64,000 nucleotides of DNA from an uncultured Pseudomonas sp. Lineage in GTDB: Bacteria; Pseudomonadota; Gammaproteobacteria; Pseudomonadales; Pseudomonadaceae. The stretch's first letter is position 1. Each line of letters begins with the position of its first letter. The notes beneath the pieces were generated by a model that did no database searches, had not been told where the DNA came from, and worked only from the letters and a program-made list of their open reading frames with translations. This document shows positions 31,075 through 40,173 of this stretch, in pieces. The stretch covers positions 62,001 through 126,000 of the forward strand of contig NZ_CAMPHV010000003.1 of assembly GCF_946886105.1 (NCBI RefSeq). The letters run 5' to 3'. The position numbers were made by a program, and so were the translations under genes.

Positions 31075-31209
31075 GGTATGCAGATCCTTGGATTGTGGTG
31101 GCGCAAGGGTAGAGGGGAAAGTCCCAGGGGGGAAGGCTCGCGCCGTGGGCTGGGCATTGCAGGAGCGGCCAGGGCCGCTCCTGCCGGGATGTCGGGCGTC
31201 GCCCGGCTC

Positions 31210-31355
31210 TAACAGGCTGTTGAAAAACTACCTGCGTTGCCATCGCGGCGTTAAAAACAGGCTCAAAATGCTCATTTACAGCTCGTAAACTCCGCTTTTT
31301 CGCCTGTTTTTGCCTTGCGCTGGCTGCCTCGCCTACGTTTTTCAACGGCCTGCTA
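31210..31355. repeat. MITE-like repeat copy A, flanked by TA
   Basis: 146 bp including the flanking TA dinucleotides. Terminal arms CAGGCTGTTGAAAAAC and GTTTTTCAACGGCCTG form an inverted repeat. Nested inside are AAAAACAGGC/GCCTGTTTTT (31253-31262 with 31302-31311) and TTTAC/GTAAA (31275-31279 with 31285-31289). Related copies lie at 59552-59713 and 61646-61877. The right TA makes the TAG stop of corC. Confidence 0.85.
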
Positions 31356-32192
31356 GCGGTGGGCCGGGGTCAGGCGCAGCAGGTGGATGCGGCGGCTGTC
31401 GGCGCTGATCACGCGGAAGCGGAATTCACCGATCTCGGTCACTTCGTTGCGCTTAGGCAGATGACCGAAGGCGCTCATCACCAGGCCGCCGACGGTGTCG
31501 AATTCGTCGTCCGAGAACTGGGTGTCGAAGAATTCGTTGAAGCTGTCGATCGGGGTCAGCGCCTTGACCAGGAAATCGCCGCTGGGCAGCGGTTTGACGT
31601 AGCTGTCTTCCTCGACGTCGTGTTCGTCCTCGATGTCGCCGACGATCTGTTCGAGCACATCCTCGATGGTCACCAGGCCGGCGACGCCACCGTATTCGTC
31701 GATTACCACGGCCATGTGGTTATGGTTGGCGCGGAATTCGCGCAGCAGCACATTGAGGCGCTTGGACTCGGGCACGAAGGTCGCCGGGCGCAGCAGGTCC
31801 TTGATATTGAAGTTGGGCTGGTCGCCCTGCAGGATCAGCGGCAGCAGATCCTTGGCCAGAAGAATGCCGGCCACGTCGTCGAGGCTTTCGCCGACCACCG
31901 GGTAGCGCGAGTGGGCGGCCTCGATGATCGCCGGGAGGAATTCCTTGGGCGTCTGGTTGGCCTTGATGCTCATCATCTGCGAGCGCGGCACCATGATGTC
32001 GCGCACCTGCAGGTCGGCGACCTGGATCGCGCCCTCGACGATGGCCAGGGCCTCGCTGTCGAGCAGTTTGTTCTGATGCGCGTCGCGCAATACTTCCAGC
32101 AGTTCCTTGCGGTTTTTCGGCTCATGAGCAAAAGCCTGGGTCAGTTTATTCAACCAGGACTTCTGCTCGTTGCTCGATCGGTCTTCGCTCAT
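31353..32192 (-). CDS. corC: CorC/HlyC-family CBS-domain protein (magnesium/cobalt efflux)
   Basis: 279 residues, soluble. Two CBS domains start at about residue 68 with RDIMVPRSQMMSI and continue through VVIDEYGGVAGLVTIEDVLE. A CorC_HlyC C-terminal domain follows (about 200-275). E. coli CorC (YbeX) is tied to Mg/Co efflux and, more recently, ribosome biogenesis. There is no N-terminal membrane domain. The stop codon lies at the edge of a MITE-like repeat, so the last residues may have been altered by the insertion. Confidence 0.92.
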   Translation of the reverse strand: MSEDRSSNEQKSWLNKLTQAFAHEPKNRKELLEVLRDAHQNKLLDSEALAIVEGAIQVADLQVRDIMVPRSQMMSIKANQTPKEFLPAIIEAAHSRYPVVGESLDDVAGILLAKDLLPLILQGDQPNFNIKDLLRPATFVPESKRLNVLLREFRANHNHMAVVIDEYGGVAGLVTIEDVLEQIVGDIEDEHDVEEDSYVKPLPSGDFLVKALTPIDSFNEFFDTQFSDDEFDTVGGLVMSAFGHLPKRNEVTEIGEFRFRVISADSRRIHLLRLTPAHR

Positions 32193-32271
32193 GGTGGTTA
32201 CTCAGGAACCTTCTGTGTTTTCTGTGGGCTGCAGTGGGTGCTTACAAACGCAGTAGTTTGTAAGTGTTCTC

Positions 32272-32730
32272 TTATTCGTGGTCGGCGTAAGGGTCGGGCA
32301 GACCCAGTTCAGCCAGCAATTCTCGTTCCAGCGCTTCCATCTCCTCGGCTTCCTCGTCCTCGATATGGTCGTAACCGAGCAGGTGCAGGCAGCCGTGGAT
32401 CACCATATGGGCCCAATGCGCGTGGGCGGGCTTGTTCTGCTCCAGCGCTTCGCGCTCGACCACCGGCGCGCAGATCACCAGATCGCCGAGCAGCGGGATA
32501 TCCAGCAAGCCATCGGGTACATCAGCGGGAAACGACAGCACATTGGTGGCGTAGTCGCGCTGGCGATAGGTGTGGTTGAGCTCGCGGCCCTCGGCCTCGT
32601 CGACCAGGCGAATGGTCAGCTCGGAGTCGGCGCTGCGCTGGCGCAGGGCGAGTTCGCACCAGGTACGGAATTGCGCCTCGCTCGGCAGGTTGCCGGCGTC
32701 GCTGGCGATTTGCAGGTCGAGTTCAAGCAT
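32272..32730 (-). CDS. ybeY: rRNA maturation endoribonuclease YbeY
   Basis: 152 residues. The metal-binding motif H-G-x-L-H-L-x-G-Y-D-H is present as [11 protein letters not shown] at about residues 112-122. YbeY takes part in 16S rRNA 3' maturation and 70S quality control. Its ATG overlaps the end of ybeZ by 8 bp; YbeY and the YbeZ ATPase are known to interact, and this order is nearly universal in gammaproteobacteria. Confidence 0.97.
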   Translation of the reverse strand: MLELDLQIASDAGNLPSEAQFRTWCELALRQRSADSELTIRLVDEAEGRELNHTYRQRDYATNVLSFPADVPDGLLDIPLLGDLVICAPVVEREALEQNKPAHAHWAHMVIHGCLHLLGYDHIEDEEAEEMEALERELLAELGLPDPYADHE

Positions 32731-33724
32731 TGTCGTCTGGCTCGTCGTCGAGCTTGCCGTGCATGCGGTTGTCGTAGCGCTCGTAGGCTTCGACGATGCG
32801 CTGGACCAGCGGGTGGCGGACCACGTCCTTGGGCTTGAAGTGGGTGAAGCTGATTCCCGGCACCTCGCGCAGCACGTCGATCACGTGAGTCAGGCCGCTT
32901 TTGGTGCCGCGCGGCAGGTCGACCTGGGTGATGTCGCCGGTGATCACCGCGGTGGAGCCGAAGCCGATGCGGGTGAGGAACATCTTCATCTGTTCCAGGG
33001 TGGTGTTCTGGCTTTCATCGAGGATGATGAAGCTGTTGTTCAGCGTGCGGCCGCGCATATAGGCCAGCGGCGCGACCTCGATCACCTGTTTTTCGATCAG
33101 TTTGGCCACCTGCTCGAAACCGAGCATTTCGTAGAGCGCGTCGTACAGCGGGCGCAAATAAGGGTCGATCTTTTGCGACAGGTCGCCGGGCAAAAAGCCG
33201 AGTTTTTCCCCCGCTTCCACTGCCGGGCGCACTAAAAGGATGCGACGGATCTGTTCGCGCTCCAGGGCATCCACGGCGCAGGCGACCGCCAGGTAGGTCT
33301 TGCCGGTACCGGCCGGGCCGACGCCGAAGTTGATGTCGTGATCGAGGATGGCTTTGACGTAGCGCTGCTGGTTGGCCCCGCGCGGGCGGATCATGCCCTT
33401 GCGCGTGCGCAGGGCGACGCTGACGTCGGCCGTGGGGTTGTTCAGCTCCTCGATGCCGGACTCCTGCAGGAACAGGTGCACCAGGTCGGGGGTCAGCTCG
33501 GTGTTCTGGCTTTCGCGGTAGAGGCGCAGCAGCAACTGTTCGGCCGACGCGCTCTGTTCGGCGGGGCCGATCAATTCGAATTGGTTGCCGCGGTTGCGGA
33601 TTTCGATCCCCAGGCGCTGTTCGATCAAGCGCAGATGCTCGTCGAATTGGCCGCACAGATTGGCGAAGCGGCGGGCCTCAAAGGGTTCCAGGATAAAACG
33701 ATGGGGTTCTATGGGTGTGTTCAA
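32723..33724 (-). CDS. ybeZ: PhoH-like ATPase YbeZ
   Basis: 333 residues. An N-terminal KH-like region (about 1-95) precedes the PhoH P-loop domain: Walker A in [17 protein letters not shown], Walker B-like [11 protein letters not shown] and [16 protein letters not shown]. The family is an RNA-associated NTPase or helicase that partners YbeY in rRNA processing. It lies 175 bp after miaB with no clear terminator between. Confidence 0.96.
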   Translation of the reverse strand: MNTPIEPHRFILEPFEARRFANLCGQFDEHLRLIEQRLGIEIRNRGNQFELIGPAEQSASAEQLLLRLYRESQNTELTPDLVHLFLQESGIEELNNPTADVSVALRTRKGMIRPRGANQQRYVKAILDHDINFGVGPAGTGKTYLAVACAVDALEREQIRRILLVRPAVEAGEKLGFLPGDLSQKIDPYLRPLYDALYEMLGFEQVAKLIEKQVIEVAPLAYMRGRTLNNSFIILDESQNTTLEQMKMFLTRIGFGSTAVITGDITQVDLPRGTKSGLTHVIDVLREVPGISFTHFKPKDVVRHPLVQRIVEAYERYDNRMHGKLDDEPDDNA

Positions 33725-33899
33725 GGTCGTTTGATGGCCGCCAGTCGGCTGGGTGGTAAGGCGAAGAATAGCGCTAGGAGCCTGCGCGGGAAAGCTCGGG
33801 CTGCTGCGACTTTAGCATTGCCTTATTTGAATTTGATTGCATTGCCGCACCCCTGGTCGCCGCGATTGCCGCGGCCAGGGCTTCTGGCTCGGCAGTCTG

Positions 33900-35228
33900 C
33901 TAGTCCAGTAGGGTGCCGCGCAACGAGTGGGGCAGGGCGTCGTCGATATGCACGTCGACGAACTGGCCGATCAGCCGCGGGTTGTCGGTGCGGAAGTTGA
34001 CCACACGGTTGCTCTCGGTACGGCCCTGGAGCATGCCCGGGTCCTTCTTCGAATAGTCGCTGACCAGAATGCGCTGCACCGTGCCGACCATGCGTCGGCT
34101 GTTTTCGAAGCCTTGCTGGTTGACCCTGTTCTGCAGGATTGCCAGGCGCTGTTTTTTCAGCTCGTCCGGGGTGTCGTCGGGCAAGTCCGCCGCCGGCGTA
34201 CCGGGGCGCGAGCTGTAGACGAAGGAGTAGCAGAAGTCGAAACCGACGTCCTCGATCAGTTTCATGGTCTGCTCGAAGTCTTTCTCGGTTTCGCCGGGGA
34301 AGCCGATGATGAAGTCAGAACTGATCAGGATGTCCGGCACAGCCGCCTTCAGCTTGCGGATCCGCGACTTGTATTCCAGGGCCGTGTGGTTGCGTTTCAT
34401 CGCCGCGAGGATGCGGTCGGAGCCCGATTGCACCGGCAGGTGCAGGTATTTCACCAGTTCCGGAATTTCCGCGTGGGCCTGGATCAGCGCATCGGAGAAC
34501 TCCAGCGGATGGCTGGTGGTGTAACGGATGCGGTCGATGCCGTCGATCGCGGCCACGGCATACAGCAGCTCGGCGAAATCGGCTATCTGGCCGTCGCGCG
34601 TGTCGCCGCGGTAGCCGTTGACGTTCTGCCCGAGCAGGGTGACTTCGCGTACGCCGTTCTCGGCCAGGTGCAGCACCTCGGCCAGAACGTCTTCCAGCGG
34701 CCGGCTGACTTCCTCGCCACGGGTGTAGGGCACCACGCAGAAGGTGCAGTACTTGCTGCAGCCTTCCATCACCGAAACGAAGGCGCTGGGGCCGTCGACC
34801 CGCGGTTCGGGCAGACGGTCGAATTTCTCGATCTCGGGGAAGGAGATATCCACTTGCGGCAGCTTGGTGTCGCGCGCGGCATCGATCATTTCCGGCAGGC
34901 GGTGCAGGGTCTGCGGGCCGAACACCACGTCGACGTAGGGCGCGCGGTCGCGGATCGCCGCGCCTTCCTGGCTGGCCACGCAGCCGCCGACGCCGATCAC
35001 CAGGTTCGGATTGCTCAACTTCAATTCGCGCCAGCGGCCGAGCTGGGAGAACACCTTGTCCTGGGCTCTCTCGCGAATCGAGCAGGTGTTGAGCAGGATG
35101 ATATCGGCGTCTTCCGCCCGCGGGGTGACTTCCAGGGCTTGATGTTCGCCCAGCAGGTCGACCATGCGCGAGCTGTCGTACTCGTTCATCTGGCAGCCGT
35201 GGGTTTCGATATAGAGCTTCTTGGTCAT
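33900..35228 (-). CDS. miaB: tRNA-2-methylthio-N6-isopentenyladenosine-37 synthase
   Basis: 442 residues. It methylthiolates i6A37 in tRNAs reading codons that start with U. The N-terminal UPF0004 domain holds three cluster cysteines ([31 protein letters not shown]), the radical SAM domain has [18 protein letters not shown], and a TRAM domain ends the protein ([12 protein letters not shown] onward). It heads the operon toward lnt and is divergent from the DUF1820 gene. Confidence 0.98.
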   Translation of the reverse strand: MTKKLYIETHGCQMNEYDSSRMVDLLGEHQALEVTPRAEDADIILLNTCSIRERAQDKVFSQLGRWRELKLSNPNLVIGVGGCVASQEGAAIRDRAPYVDVVFGPQTLHRLPEMIDAARDTKLPQVDISFPEIEKFDRLPEPRVDGPSAFVSVMEGCSKYCTFCVVPYTRGEEVSRPLEDVLAEVLHLAENGVREVTLLGQNVNGYRGDTRDGQIADFAELLYAVAAIDGIDRIRYTTSHPLEFSDALIQAHAEIPELVKYLHLPVQSGSDRILAAMKRNHTALEYKSRIRKLKAAVPDILISSDFIIGFPGETEKDFEQTMKLIEDVGFDFCYSFVYSSRPGTPAADLPDDTPDELKKQRLAILQNRVNQQGFENSRRMVGTVQRILVSDYSKKDPGMLQGRTESNRVVNFRTDNPRLIGQFVDVHIDDALPHSLRGTLLD

Positions 35229-35450
35229 GCGTGCTCAACAAGGGGGATTCGAAGAACCGCGCATTATAGGCGGCGGCCAGGATCGAGAAAAGCACCGCGG
35301 GCCGGACGGTGGGCGCAACAGCCGAAAAGACGCGGATGGCGGTCGGGCCAGGCGAAAAAGTTTGGCGGCTCCGGGCGGGGCAAATGCGTTCGACAGCTAT
35401 GCTATTATCCGCGCCCTTTCGATTAACCCATCGGTCCTGACTGCATAGCC

Positions 35451-35774
35451 ATGAGCAAACGCGAGCCTATCTATAAGGTGATTTTCCTCAACCAGGGGCA
35501 GGTGTACGAGATGTACGCCAAGCAGATCTTTCAAAGCGATCTGTGGGGCTTTCTGGAAGTCGAAGAGTTCGTTTTCGGCGAGCGCACCCAGGTGGTGGTC
35601 GATCCCAGCGAGGAAAAGCTCAAGGCCCAGTTCGATGGGGTGGTGCGCAGCTTTATCCCGATGCACGCGATCATCCGCATCGATGAGGTGGAGCGCCTGG
35701 GTACGCCGAAAATCAGCGAAGCCAAGGGCGGCGGCAATATCATGCCGTTTCCCATGCCGATGCCGGATAAGTAG
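35451..35774 (+). CDS. DUF1820 family protein
   Basis: 107 residues, no signal or membrane segment. The DUF1820 core is clear: EPIYKVIFLNQGQVYEMYAK, SDLWGFLEVEEFVFGERT and the FIPMHAIIRIDEVER block, with a Gly/Met/Pro tail (GGGNIMPFPMPMP). The family is confined to gammaproteobacteria; its function is unknown and the fold is probably beta-rich. A -10-like TATGCT or TATTAT at about 35398-35408 precedes the gene. It converges with the Sel1 gene, six bases apart. Confidence 0.88.
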   Translation: MSKREPIYKVIFLNQGQVYEMYAKQIFQSDLWGFLEVEEFVFGERTQVVVDPSEEKLKAQFDGVVRSFIPMHAIIRIDEVERLGTPKISEAKGGGNIMPFPMPMPDK

Positions 35775-35780
35775 GGCGAG

Positions 35781-36320
35781 CTAAGGCGTGAAGGGCGACA
35801 GGCCGTCGGCGGCCTGCAGTTCCATCAGGTAATTGCGGAAGATCTGCCCGAGCACCTGGGTGGCGATTTCCAGTTCATCGCGCGGCATCTGTGCCGAGAC
35901 CAGGTCGGCGCTGTCCATGGCCTCGTCCGAGCCGTTGACCGCGGCCATCTTCAACACGATGTAAGCCTGCACGTTATTCGCCGGGACGCCTTCGCCCTGG
36001 AAGAACATCATGCCCAAGCGGAATTGCGCCTGGGCATGGCCTTGCAGCGAGGCGCGTTCGAACCAGAACAGGGCTTGTTCGAGATCTTGCGGCGCGCGCT
36101 TGCCGTCGTAGAAGAATTCACCGAGTTCGTATTGGGCTTGCAGGTCGCCGCTTTGCGCAGCCTGTTGGCAGGCGGCGAGCGCATCGGGCTGGTCGGCGGG
36201 CGCGGTATTCAGCGAGCAGCTGCCGGGGGCGGGGATCAGCAGGGTATTGCCGCCCGCCAGGGCGAACAGCGGAACAAGCAACAGGCAGCCCAGGGCCAGG
36301 GTGCGGCCGGTGCGAATCAT
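35781..36320 (-). CDS. Sel1-like repeat periplasmic protein
   Basis: 179 residues with a signal peptide (LALGCLLLVPLFALAGG). Two Sel1/TPR-like repeats are visible: GDLQAQYELGEFFYDGKRAP, then AQAQFRLGMMFFQGEGVPAN. Sel1 repeats form alpha-solenoids that bind proteins or peptidoglycan partners. No enzyme motif is present. It is the last gene of the thiD-thiE-hemL-membrane protein run, 90 bp after the preceding gene; whether it is co-transcribed cannot be told. Confidence 0.85.
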   Translation of the reverse strand: MIRTGRTLALGCLLLVPLFALAGGNTLLIPAPGSCSLNTAPADQPDALAACQQAAQSGDLQAQYELGEFFYDGKRAPQDLEQALFWFERASLQGHAQAQFRLGMMFFQGEGVPANNVQAYIVLKMAAVNGSDEAMDSADLVSAQMPRDELEIATQVLGQIFRNYLMELQAADGLSPFTP

Positions 36321-36410
36321 GAAACTCCACGTGCCTCGAGATGCGGGACGGATGGTATATCCGGCCGACGAAAGGCGTCGGCTCGCGCATTATGAAATAA
36401 GCCCTGTTAT

Positions 36411-37052
36411 TTACAAAGCCTTTACCGGGTTTTCTGTCGCACCGCCGCCCGGCAACGCCAGCAATAGCCAGGCGAGCAGCGGATAAGCCGGTGTCAGCAG
36501 CAGATAAAACAGGTCGAGGCGGCGCAACGGGCCGATAACCCCCTCGCTGCCGAGCGCCAAGCCCGCGGCCAGCAGCGCCACGGTGACGCCGGCTACCGCC
36601 AACGGGGCGCGGCGTGGCCATTGCACGGCGCCGGCATAGAGCACCAGCGCCAGCGTTGCCAGGTTGAGCGCCAGGCGGTAGTCGTCGAGCAGGCTCATCT
36701 GCCGGAACAGTTCGAAGAACGCACACAGGCCGAGCAGGACGCGTCCCCAGTTCGGCCGGCTCCAGGTCCAGCCGCGGCCCAGTGCCAGCGCCGTGGCGCC
36801 GAGCAAGGGCAGGGCGAGAAAGCTGCCGGCCTGGTTCAGCCACAGGTGCGCGGCTTGCCAGCTGGGGTCGACGCCGTAACGCATGGCCGCGGTGGCGGCC
36901 GCGGCGGCAGTCAGCCCGAAGCCGAGCAAGGCGCAGAACAGCGCGGGTTGGTCGCCTTCCCCATAATCTTTGCGGGCTTTGCCGATTGCCACAGCGGCGG
37001 CCAGGCAGGCCAGGGCCAGCGCGCCGGCGGAAAACAGGGTGGCGTATTGCAT
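36411..37052 (-). CDS. Uncharacterised seven-helix inner-membrane protein coupled to hemL
   Basis: 213 residues, nearly all hydrophobic, with about seven membrane helices. Charged residues lie in short loops (KARKDYGEGD, RGWTWSRPNWGR, FRQMSLLDDYR). I do not recognise the family. Its ATG shares one base with the hemL stop (TGATG), so synthesis is coupled to hemL. That position could point to a role around heme or porphyrin precursors, but nothing in the sequence itself shows this. Confidence 0.75.
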   Translation of the reverse strand: MQYATLFSAGALALACLAAAVAIGKARKDYGEGDQPALFCALLGFGLTAAAAATAAMRYGVDPSWQAAHLWLNQAGSFLALPLLGATALALGRGWTWSRPNWGRVLLGLCAFFELFRQMSLLDDYRLALNLATLALVLYAGAVQWPRRAPLAVAGVTVALLAAGLALGSEGVIGPLRRLDLFYLLLTPAYPLLAWLLLALPGGGATENPVKAL

Positions 37053-38341
37053 CAGGCGTTCTTCAACTCGGCGAAGGCGCGCTCGGCGGCGTCCAGGGTG
37101 ATCTTCAGCTCGGCCTCGCCATGGGCGATCGAGGTGAAGCCGGCTTCGAAGGCACTCGGCGCCAGGTAGACACCGCCGTCGAGCATCAGGTGGAAGAAGC
37201 GCTTGAAGCGCTCGGCGTCGCTGGCCATCACGTCGTCGAAGGTGATGATGTCGTCGGCGCCGCTGAAATACAGGCCGAACATGCCTCCCGCCTGGGTGGT
37301 GACGAAGGGGATGCCGGCGGCATCGGCGCGGTCTTGCAGGCCTTGTAGCAGGCGAGCGGTGTAGTCGCTGAGTTCCTGGTGGAAGCCCGGGCGGCCGATC
37401 AGCTTGAGCGTGGTCAGGCCGGCGGCCATCGCCAGCGGGTTGCCGGACAGGGTGCCTGCCTGGTAGACGGGGCCGAGCGGGGCGATGCACTCCATGATCG
37501 CGCGCTTACCGCCGAAGCAGCCGACCGGCATGCCGCCGCCGATGATCTTGCCGAAGGTGGTCAGGTCCGGGGTCACACCGTAGTGCGCCTGGGCGCCGCC
37601 GAGGGCGACGCGGAAGCCGGTCATCACTTCGTCGAAGATCAGCACCACGCCGTGTTTATCGCACTGCTCGCGCAGGCCTTCGAGAAAGCCCGGCGCCGGC
37701 GGCACGCAGTTCATATTGCCGGCCACCGGCTCGACGATGATGCAGGCGACTTCCTGGCCGACCTCGGCGAGCATCTGCTCGACCGCCTTAATATTGTTGA
37801 ACGGCAGGGTCAGGGTGTGTTTGGCGAACGCCGCCGGCACCCCGGCCGAGCTCGGCACGCCCTGGGTCAGCAGACCGGAACCAGCTTTGACCAGCAAACT
37901 GTCGGAATGCCCGTGGTAGCAGCCTTCGAACTTGATGATGCTGTCGCGGCCGGTGAAACCGCGGGCCAGGCGGATCGCGCTCATGGTCGCCTCGGTGCCG
38001 GAGCTGACCATGCGCACCATTTCCATCGACGGCACCATGGCGCAAACCAGCTCGGCCATCTCGGTTTCCATGGCGGTGGGCGCGCCGTAGGACAGGCCGT
38101 GCTCCAGCTGACGGCGCACGGCGTCGAGCACATCCGGGTGGCTGTGGCCGAGGATCATCGGGCCCCAGGAGCCGACGTAATCCACATAGCGCTTGTCGTC
38201 TTCGTCGGTGACATAGGCGCCTTCGGCGTGCTTGAAGAACAACGGTGTGCCGCCGACGCTTTTGAACGCGCGCACGGGCGAGTTGACGCCGCCGGGAATG
38301 TGCTTCTGGGCGTTGGCGAACAGGGTTTCGGAACGGGACAT
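37052..38341 (-). CDS. hemL: Glutamate-1-semialdehyde 2,1-aminomutase
   Basis: 429 residues, full length. A PLP enzyme that converts glutamate-1-semialdehyde to 5-aminolevulinate in the C5 heme pathway. The PLP Lys265 is in [13 protein letters not shown], the PLP phosphate site in [13 protein letters not shown], and the N-terminal [13 protein letters not shown] is typical. It sits 55 bp after thiE and is coupled to the following membrane protein gene. Both thiamine and heme synthesis are thus made from one transcript, as in P. aeruginosa. Confidence 0.98.
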   Translation of the reverse strand: MSRSETLFANAQKHIPGGVNSPVRAFKSVGGTPLFFKHAEGAYVTDEDDKRYVDYVGSWGPMILGHSHPDVLDAVRRQLEHGLSYGAPTAMETEMAELVCAMVPSMEMVRMVSSGTEATMSAIRLARGFTGRDSIIKFEGCYHGHSDSLLVKAGSGLLTQGVPSSAGVPAAFAKHTLTLPFNNIKAVEQMLAEVGQEVACIIVEPVAGNMNCVPPAPGFLEGLREQCDKHGVVLIFDEVMTGFRVALGGAQAHYGVTPDLTTFGKIIGGGMPVGCFGGKRAIMECIAPLGPVYQAGTLSGNPLAMAAGLTTLKLIGRPGFHQELSDYTARLLQGLQDRADAAGIPFVTTQAGGMFGLYFSGADDIITFDDVMASDAERFKRFFHLMLDGGVYLAPSAFEAGFTSIAHGEAELKITLDAAERAFAELKNA

Positions 38342-38396
38342 GGCAGGGGCCTCTCAGTCATCGGGTCGGGCTGAATATGCTCAGCCCCGAAAGCAA

Positions 38397-39026
38397 TCAG
38401 TGGTTGGCGAATAGCGCGCTGAAGGCGCGGGCGCGGCGCTCGACTTCGGCGGCCGAGTCGGCGCCGAACAGGCCATGGATCACCGCGACCATGCTGGCGC
38501 CGCGGGCGATCAGCCCTGCTGCGTTATCCAGGGTCACGCCGCCGATGGCAACGATCGGCAGGCCGATGCGACCTTTGGCCGCGTCGAGCAATTCGACCGT
38601 GGCCGTCGGTGCGCCGGGCTTGGTGGTCGAGTCGAAGAAGCGGCCGAAGGCGACATAGCTGGCGCCTTCCTTGGCGGCAGCTTCGGCCAATTCGAGCTGG
38701 GCGTGGCAGGTGCCGCCGATGATCGCCTTGCGCCCGAGCAGGGCGCGGGCGGCCGATAGCGAACCGTCGGTCTGGCCCAGGTGCAGGCCGACGCCGAGGC
38801 GCGCGGCCAGTTCGGCGTCGTCGTTGATGATCAGTGCGGCGCCGTAGCGGTTGCACAGCTCGCGCAGGGCTTCGGCCTGGCGCAGGCGACGGGCATCGTC
38901 GGTGGACTTGTCGCGGTACTGCAGCACGCGGGCGCCGCCTTTCAGTGCCGCCTCGACATAGGGCAGCAGCTTGCCGTCGGCCAGCAGTTGGCTGTCGGTG
39001 ATGGCATACAGGCCATGCAGTTTCAT
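38397..39026 (-). CDS. thiE: Thiamine-phosphate synthase
   Basis: 209 residues, a TIM barrel that couples HMP-PP and thiazole phosphate to thiamine phosphate. Signatures are [33 protein letters not shown] and [18 protein letters not shown], with the phosphate loop [14 protein letters not shown]. It lies 27 bp after thiD. No TPP riboswitch consensus is visible upstream of either gene. Confidence 0.97.
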   Translation of the reverse strand: MKLHGLYAITDSQLLADGKLLPYVEAALKGGARVLQYRDKSTDDARRLRQAEALRELCNRYGAALIINDDAELAARLGVGLHLGQTDGSLSAARALLGRKAIIGGTCHAQLELAEAAAKEGASYVAFGRFFDSTTKPGAPTATVELLDAAKGRIGLPIVAIGGVTLDNAAGLIARGASMVAVIHGLFGADSAAEVERRARAFSALFANH

Positions 39027-39053
39027 CGGAAGCGCTCCATCAGCTGCTTTCTA

Positions 39054-39848
39054 TTAATAAGCATCCAGCGGCAGGCGGCGCGGGATGAACTGGCCGTGGC
39101 CGGGTTGCTCGGCGTCGCGCAGGGTGCGCCAGGTGTAGTCGAGGGCGAAGCGCACTGCGCCGACCAGATCCTGGCCCAGGGCCAGACGACCGGCCAGGGT
39201 GCTGGCCAGGGTGCAGCCGGAGCCGTGATAGCTGCCCGGCAGGCGCTGGCAGGTGAAGGTGTGGCGGGCGCCGTCGCGCGCGTACAGACGATTGTGCACT
39301 TCATGCTCGTCGCCGTGGCCGCCGGTGATCAGCAGGTACGGGATAAACGGCAGTAGCTTGTCCGCGCATTGATCGGCCGTGCCGTCCGGTAGTTCGGCGA
39401 GGATGCGCGCTTCCGGCAGGTTCGGCGTGGCGATGGTCGAGACGGCGAACAGCCGTTCGCGCATCGCGTAACCGACTTCGTCCTTGCCCAGCGCGCCGCC
39501 GCCGCCGGCGCGCAGCACCGGGTCGCAGACCAGGGGGATGCCCGGCAGCTTGTGCCTGATCTCGAGCACGGTCTCGACCATCTCGACGGAGCCGAGCATG
39601 CCCAGCTTGATCGCGGCGACCGGCAGGTCGGCGATCACCGCATTGGCCTGGGCCAGTACCCAGTCGCGGTCGAGCACGCGGAAATCGCTGACGTTCACCG
39701 TGTCCTGCACGGTCAGCGCGGTGACCGTCGGCGCGGCATGGCAACCCTGGGCGAGCAGGGCTTCGATATCGGCTTGCAGGCCGGCGCCGCCACTGGGGTC
39801 GTGACCGGACAGGCAAAGCACTACGGGGCGGGAATTAGGCGTTTTCAT
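39054..39848 (-). CDS. thiD: Hydroxymethylpyrimidine/phosphomethylpyrimidine kinase
   Basis: 264 residues from the ATG at 39848 (MKTPNSRPVVLCLSGHDPSG). A ribokinase-family enzyme that phosphorylates HMP twice. SGHDPSGGAGLQADIEAL near the start and the C-terminal anion-hole motif GSGCTLASTLAGRLALG are intact. An upstream in-frame ATG would add 7 residues without homology. It is the first gene of the thi-hem operon and is divergent from ladS. Confidence 0.96.
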   Translation of the reverse strand: MKTPNSRPVVLCLSGHDPSGGAGLQADIEALLAQGCHAAPTVTALTVQDTVNVSDFRVLDRDWVLAQANAVIADLPVAAIKLGMLGSVEMVETVLEIRHKLPGIPLVCDPVLRAGGGGALGKDEVGYAMRERLFAVSTIATPNLPEARILAELPDGTADQCADKLLPFIPYLLITGGHGDEHEVHNRLYARDGARHTFTCQRLPGSYHGSGCTLASTLAGRLALGQDLVGAVRFALDYTWRTLRDAEQPGHGQFIPRRLPLDAY

Positions 39849-40173
39849 GGTGCGCGAGCTTATCACCAAACGCGGATTTTGGCGGCTGTTGAAGGGGGCG
39901 ACGGGGTGGTCAACCCAGCCCGTGGGGGGCGCCCCGAATCGCCTACGCTGTATAGGTGACTCGGGTTATTGCACATGGAAATGGACGCAGGTGCAGCGTT
40001 CGTTTCGCGTAAAAGCGCCCTGCCAGGGGCTTCTGCCTGATCTTTGTGCATGGCGTCATGCTGACACTTGGCTATAAACGCCTATGCTAGAGTGCTCGCC
40101 TCGTTGAGACATTTACGTTGCATCGTGGGCCTGCCGTTGAGGAACGGCTTATTAATGTTTATGGAATGATGAT
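39849..40173. other. 325-bp divergent region between thiD and ladS
   Basis: It holds a good sigma-70 promoter candidate for ladS at 40061-40088 and a weak TATACA -10 on the minus strand (39949-39954) that could serve thiD. There is no ORF with a ribosome site, no repeat of the classes seen elsewhere, and no terminator. No TPP riboswitch is apparent. Confidence 0.6.
40061..40088 (+). promoter_or_regulatory. Sigma-70 promoter candidate for ladS
   Basis: CTGACA (40061-40066) and TATGCT (40083-40088) are 16 bp apart, matching five and four of six consensus bases. It would start transcription about 80 nt before the ladS start codon. Confidence 0.55.

Noticed and set aside
33850..33879. GC hairpin after miaB considered as a terminator
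   Set aside because: CCCTGG arms pair, but no T-run follows on the minus strand and the gene order favours read-through into ybeZ.
38342..39848. TPP riboswitch upstream of thiD/thiE
   Set aside because: No CUGAGA or GCGnACCUGA-like core is visible in the leader regions.
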